Source: Rhynchonema sp. JSB1_4 (Eukaryota > Nematoda > Chromadorea > Monhysterida > Xyalidae). Taken from it: DNA of 64,000 nucleotides. Shown here piece after piece: positions 61,101 through 64,000 of this stretch; position 1 is the stretch's first letter, and the number at the start of each line of letters is the position of its first letter. The stretch lies in NCBI GenBank assembly GCA_030248065.1, contig JASAMV010002020.1, positions 1 through 64,000 of the forward strand. Reading direction: 5' to 3'. The notes beneath the pieces are model-generated. The model searched no databases and was not told the origin of the DNA. It saw only the letters and a program-made list of their open reading frames with translations. Both the position numbers and the translations under genes were made by a program.

Positions 61101-63466
61101 AGGTCTTGGGACCCAACTTCGGGTGTCAGACACTGAATAGGTCTCAGGTCTCTCGCACCCTGAAATGGCTGGTACAGCTGGTATGGACCCATCTTTTTGG
61201 GAGAATGCTTTCGCCATGCAGATCTCCAGATGAATATGCTAGGGAACTAAACTAGAAAGATGAAACATCAGGAGCTGCACTCACAGTTGTTCGCCACCGA
61301 TATCTGACCGAATGTGCCACCGAATATCTGCATTCCATCCGTATTGAAATAGTCGTTGAGGAAGACTTTCTCGCCGGATAAAAGTTGCATGCCTCAAAAA
61401 AAGAAAATTCTCAACAGAGGATAGCGTTACTGCGTGATTCCAAGAGAAATTTCTTTTCGTAAATATTTCCATTTTTCATGAACAGAGCTTTACCGTGATC
61501 AGCGACGACTATGATGTTTACGCACGACAGCAGGTCCTCCTCAACCAAACGATCGTAAAATCGTCCAAATATTGAATCGAGCAGAATCAGTGAATCGTTG
61601 ACCTGTGCGAATCTTTGGGCAAAATTTATTTAGATGTGATGTGTGCAAACTGGTTTCTCAACGCAGGAACAAATTCACAAAGTTGGACGTTTGCATGGTC
61701 GGATGGTTTGATCGTTGCAACCTTAACCAGCGCAAAAGTTATTCCCTTTAACGAACCATGTGTAACAACTTTTACGTTGGATGATAACCTGCTCGAAACT
61801 AATGTGGTGGGTTCAGATATCGTTACCACGAATGTTACAGCTCATTTTCGTGGCCATGGTGCCGAAGCTCATCAGTGCAATCAAGTGCACAAGCATCAGA
61901 TCAGTTTCCCGCTGCTTTCATAACCCCCTGGGGATTTATTCGGAAGAGATTGAAAAATCGGGCTCTTTGTTTAAAGCTGCCTACCCCCACACTACTCCCG
62001 GGTTTCTGTTGCCGAGGGTTCTGTTCCTGAGGGAAGTGGGCTACATACGGGGAAAACTCGAGAAATTATCATGTCAGTCTGTTATGTCAGTCTGTTTTCT
62101 CAGTCTGTCGGTTTCTATAACGTTACAGCATAGGAAAACGAAAACAGACTGACATCGACAGACTGATATGATAACTTCTCGAGTTTTAATCCTATCTTCA
62201 ACACTGTGTTTTGTTTTTCAAAGGAAATGGCTTCCAGCATGCGCTCACGGCAACTCAGCTTGCACGCGGCAGTGTGTAAAAATGGAAAATACACACCATA
62301 ATGTTTCGTTCTTTGTGTTTCGTACGTTTCAGAAGCGCAAAAATTTCGTTTCGCTGTGCCTAAGCCAAAGCCTAAAATTAAGTACATAGGATATGGACAA
62401 TAAATTGCAGAGACACCCACAAGTTTCCCGATTGATTTGCGCTTGTGAAACGTACGAAACACAAATAACGAAACATTATGGTGTGTATTTTCCATCTTTA
62501 CACACTGCCGCGTGCAAACTGATTTGCCGTGATCGCATGCTGGAAGCCATTTTCTTTGAAAAACAAAACAGTGTTGAAGATAGGATCGTGCTCATGTCAG
62601 TCTGTCGATGTCAGTCTGTTTTTTCCTATGCTGTAGTGGTGAAATCCTTAACTACTGAGAGCAACAGACTGACGAAACAGACTGACAAAACAGACTGACA
62701 TGAGCATTATTGGAAAACTCCGGTACAAACATAGCCTGATAATGCACACCAACTTGTCCACTATCCGGGCCGAAGTGATGTCCATTTTGATCGGGCTGAT
62801 TGAAATAGGCGTTGATCACTTGTGGCCTTTCAGATTCAGGCATCAACAGCCAATCGATCACGTGATCAGGTCGTCGGTAGAGCGGGTATTTGTCGTCGTA
62901 CTTGTGAAAGTATGTGGGGCGCATGCCTGCGTGTACGGTGTGCCATAAGTTCCTTGTTTCAGTACAAATCGGTCCTGCTTTTCGCTATGTTTCCGCCTTG
63001 CATTAGCGACAAAGCTGTTGTGCTATTAAACCAAGTAATGGGTGTTCATTACTTGTATGAACAGGTTTTAAAACTGGTCAAAGATCCTGAGAGAGCAAGC
63101 AAAAATATCTGTTATTTGCAAGTCTCAAACCTTGAATTGCAATTTCACTCCCCGGCCAAAACATTACAGCTGATCGGTAACCATTCTTCATGGCCGTGTT
63201 CCAAATCTGCAAATCCACATGTACGGCGGTCAGTGTTGAAGTATCGCAAGAAAGAACTTTTTGATAAATAACAATAATATAAATAAAACAAAGCGGCACA
63301 ATAATCCCCCGGTTAAACCGGTTCGCCGCCCCACCACTTGGGGTTGAATGACGCTGGGTTGCCTCGATGGAAGATTCGATCCTGGGCTGGCGTCATGTTT
63401 GGGTCAAACATGTGGTTGCCAACAATGCCGTGTGATGACGGGTAGAGGCCATGAAATGATCCAGTA
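55172..63466 (-). CDS. ENPP-like: Ectonucleotide pyrophosphatase/phosphodiesterase (ENPP family), 5' end off-window
   Basis: Exons in transcript order: 63466-63319, 63206-63131, 62926-62754, 61602-61494, 61392-61285, 60880-60724, 60159-60005, 59740-59577, 59301-59245, 59100-59023, one or more near 56,450-56,200, 55793-55613 and 55327-55172 (TGA). Phases fit throughout the first ten and the last two. Landmarks are GLYPSSHGIVGN, SAVMFWPGS, PDQNGHHFGP (metal ligands Asp and His), VVADHG (Asp-His), GSHGYDF (His), APTNGTHG, and in the nuclease-like domain FDHDSDNIAD (calcium loop) and the final RIRDIELITGLEFF. These enzymes hydrolyse extracellular nucleotides or phosphodiesters at the cell surface. 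The catalytic Thr exon and N-terminus lie beyond 64,000. The order resembles ENPP1/2/3 (with nuclease-like domain) more than the short ENPP4-7. Exons between 59,000 and 56,450 are uncertain; 56773-56660 (VYNNGEPAFMSTINDACS) is a candidate. Confidence 0.88.
56970..57488. mobile_element. hAT-type MITE, CAGGGTTGGGC family (copy 3), in ENPP intron
   Basis: The 519-bp element has the same ends and interior as the copies at 34,342 and 48,955. The 8-bp duplication is GGCAGAAT (56962-56969, 57489-57496). Confidence 0.9.
57692..58648 (-). CDS. Possible nested coiled-coil gene in an ENPP intron
   Basis: The frame ending at 57692 opens near 58,030 and reads RRERDQYESLKVDLDSDFVD, then ADREKEDMNKQLCKLEIMNR and YKRRLAEVLSYWRDNGQ before a stop. 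It is charged and heptad-like. A short candidate exon near 58,180 reads IEELLRQTKQQ. A frame from 58,648 starts with a hydrophobic HHVLFVSLLFGVF and a Ser/Lys-rich stretch. None matches ENPP. They could be exons of one small gene on the same strand, but I could not join the phases with confidence. Family unknown. Confidence 0.4.
59822..59941. mobile_element. TA-flanked MITE, CCGCAGTTTTCC ends (short)
   Basis: This 120-bp relative of 43552-43994 has TA on both sides. The phrase TTTTCCACTTAGAACCCCC matches the family. It lies in an ENPP intron. Confidence 0.55.
60330..60572. mobile_element. Palindromic MITE in ENPP intron
   Basis: GGTTATTTTGGACAAAAACT faces TTTTTGTCCAAAATAAC. The arms pair through GGGTTTGGGTCTACATCAGC to a short centre at about 60,450. 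Confidence 0.65.
62030..62702. repeat. Inverted repeat with clustered CAGTCTGT octamers
   Basis: The arms share GAAAATACACACCATAATG-like and TTCAACACTGTGTTTTG phrases in opposite directions. Ten copies of CAGTCTGT or its inverse lie at the ends, five on each side. It lies in the ENPP intron between the exons at 62,754 and 61,602. No coding sequence. Confidence 0.65.
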
Positions 63467-64000
63467 CTCAGTTTGTGGCGAGCTTCCAAAGTAGAGTCGA
63501 GTTACATATTTGCTCTCGATTTTCTTTCCGAACACCTTGTTCGTCTTCCTGGTAGTTTGTCACAGGTGCGGCTAGGCCTCCCTTGGATAGCTACATATAT
63601 GTGGCTCAACTGGTGCCCTTCAAGTGAAAACCGATCAACTGTGGGCCGGCACCAAATTAGCCTAATTATACAACAAAGCCTGAGCCTAAGCCTAAGCCAA
63701 GGCCTAACTTCAAAGCCCGAGCCAAAACTCGAAACCCAGCTGCTCCGAGCTCCAGTTGATCGGAAGCCGGACCCACTCTGTTACAGCACCGGGAGCACCT
63801 TGTTCGTGTCTGCTTAGTATTTTTTTGCGGTAAGAATAACACAGCCAATGACAAAACTTGCTGCTTTGAAAGTCTCTAACCCGGACATTAGGCTCATCTG
63901 CTTGAGACTTGGGCCGGCACTGTCCCCGTACAAACCGGGATAAAGCTTTTTTGAAACCCACACGCTGACACCCCGCTAATCTTTCTGTGACGGTACAACA
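63467..64000. other. ENPP upstream intron sequence
   Basis: No exon recognised. A short imperfect AGCCTA-type hexamer repeat lies at about 63,675-63,740. Confidence 0.4.

Overview
The window looks like nuclear DNA of an animal. It carries split genes with GT-AG introns, short phase-compatible exons, and recognisable animal genes: a HUWE1-like protein, the mitochondrial translocator protein TSPO and an ENPP-family nucleotide pyrophosphatase/phosphodiesterase. It has no bacterial-style operons. Roughly half of it is mobile or repeated DNA. I suspect a flatworm (trematode-like) from the repeat style and intron structure, but nothing in the sequence proves it.\n\nLayout. (1) 1-13,809 is a giant inverted repeat with arms of about 6.8 kb around a centre near 6,800. 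Its core (about 3,930-9,690) is a satellite-like array of GGTATCCGGTATC-type units in which ~380-bp hAT-type MITEs are embedded. Both arms carry the same HUWE1-like exons; the right arm is intact and the left arm becomes increasingly degraded towards the centre. (2) 9,919-31,975 (+) is one phase-consistent chain of exons. The first part is HUWE1-like (DUF913 region); the last part is unrecognised and ends in a stop without UBA, WWE or HECT domains. Its 10.4-kb last intron is packed with a gag-only LTR element, a tandem pair of tRNA-like units, a 167-bp tandem repeat, a TRIM-like element and nested palindromic elements. (3) 32-36.8 kb is intergenic and full of MITEs. (4) 36,843-39,405 (+) is a six-exon type I membrane protein of unknown family, convergent with (5) a complete four-exon TSPO gene (41,248-40,271, -). 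(6) 42.9-48.5 kb (-) holds an unidentified multi-exon membrane-associated gene, invaded by several TTAA-flanked palindromes and a GC-rich inverted array. (7) 48,540-51,251 and 53,127-54,604 are direct copies of a segmental duplication carrying a small secreted or membrane protein gene; the first copy has two hAT MITEs at sites that are empty in the second. (8) 55,172-63,466 (-) is an ENPP gene with 13 recognisable exons. Its first exons, including the catalytic threonine, lie beyond the right edge. A small coiled-coil gene appears to sit in one of its introns.\n\nThe genes do not form an evident pathway. The most striking features are transposon-derived: 8-bp target-site duplications mark seven hAT-type MITEs, TTAA flanks mark at least eight palindromic elements, and some elements sit inside or against one another. 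A 9-mer, GATGTTTCA, occurs 19 times on the two strands, in exons as well as introns and repeats, against about 0.5 expected by chance.
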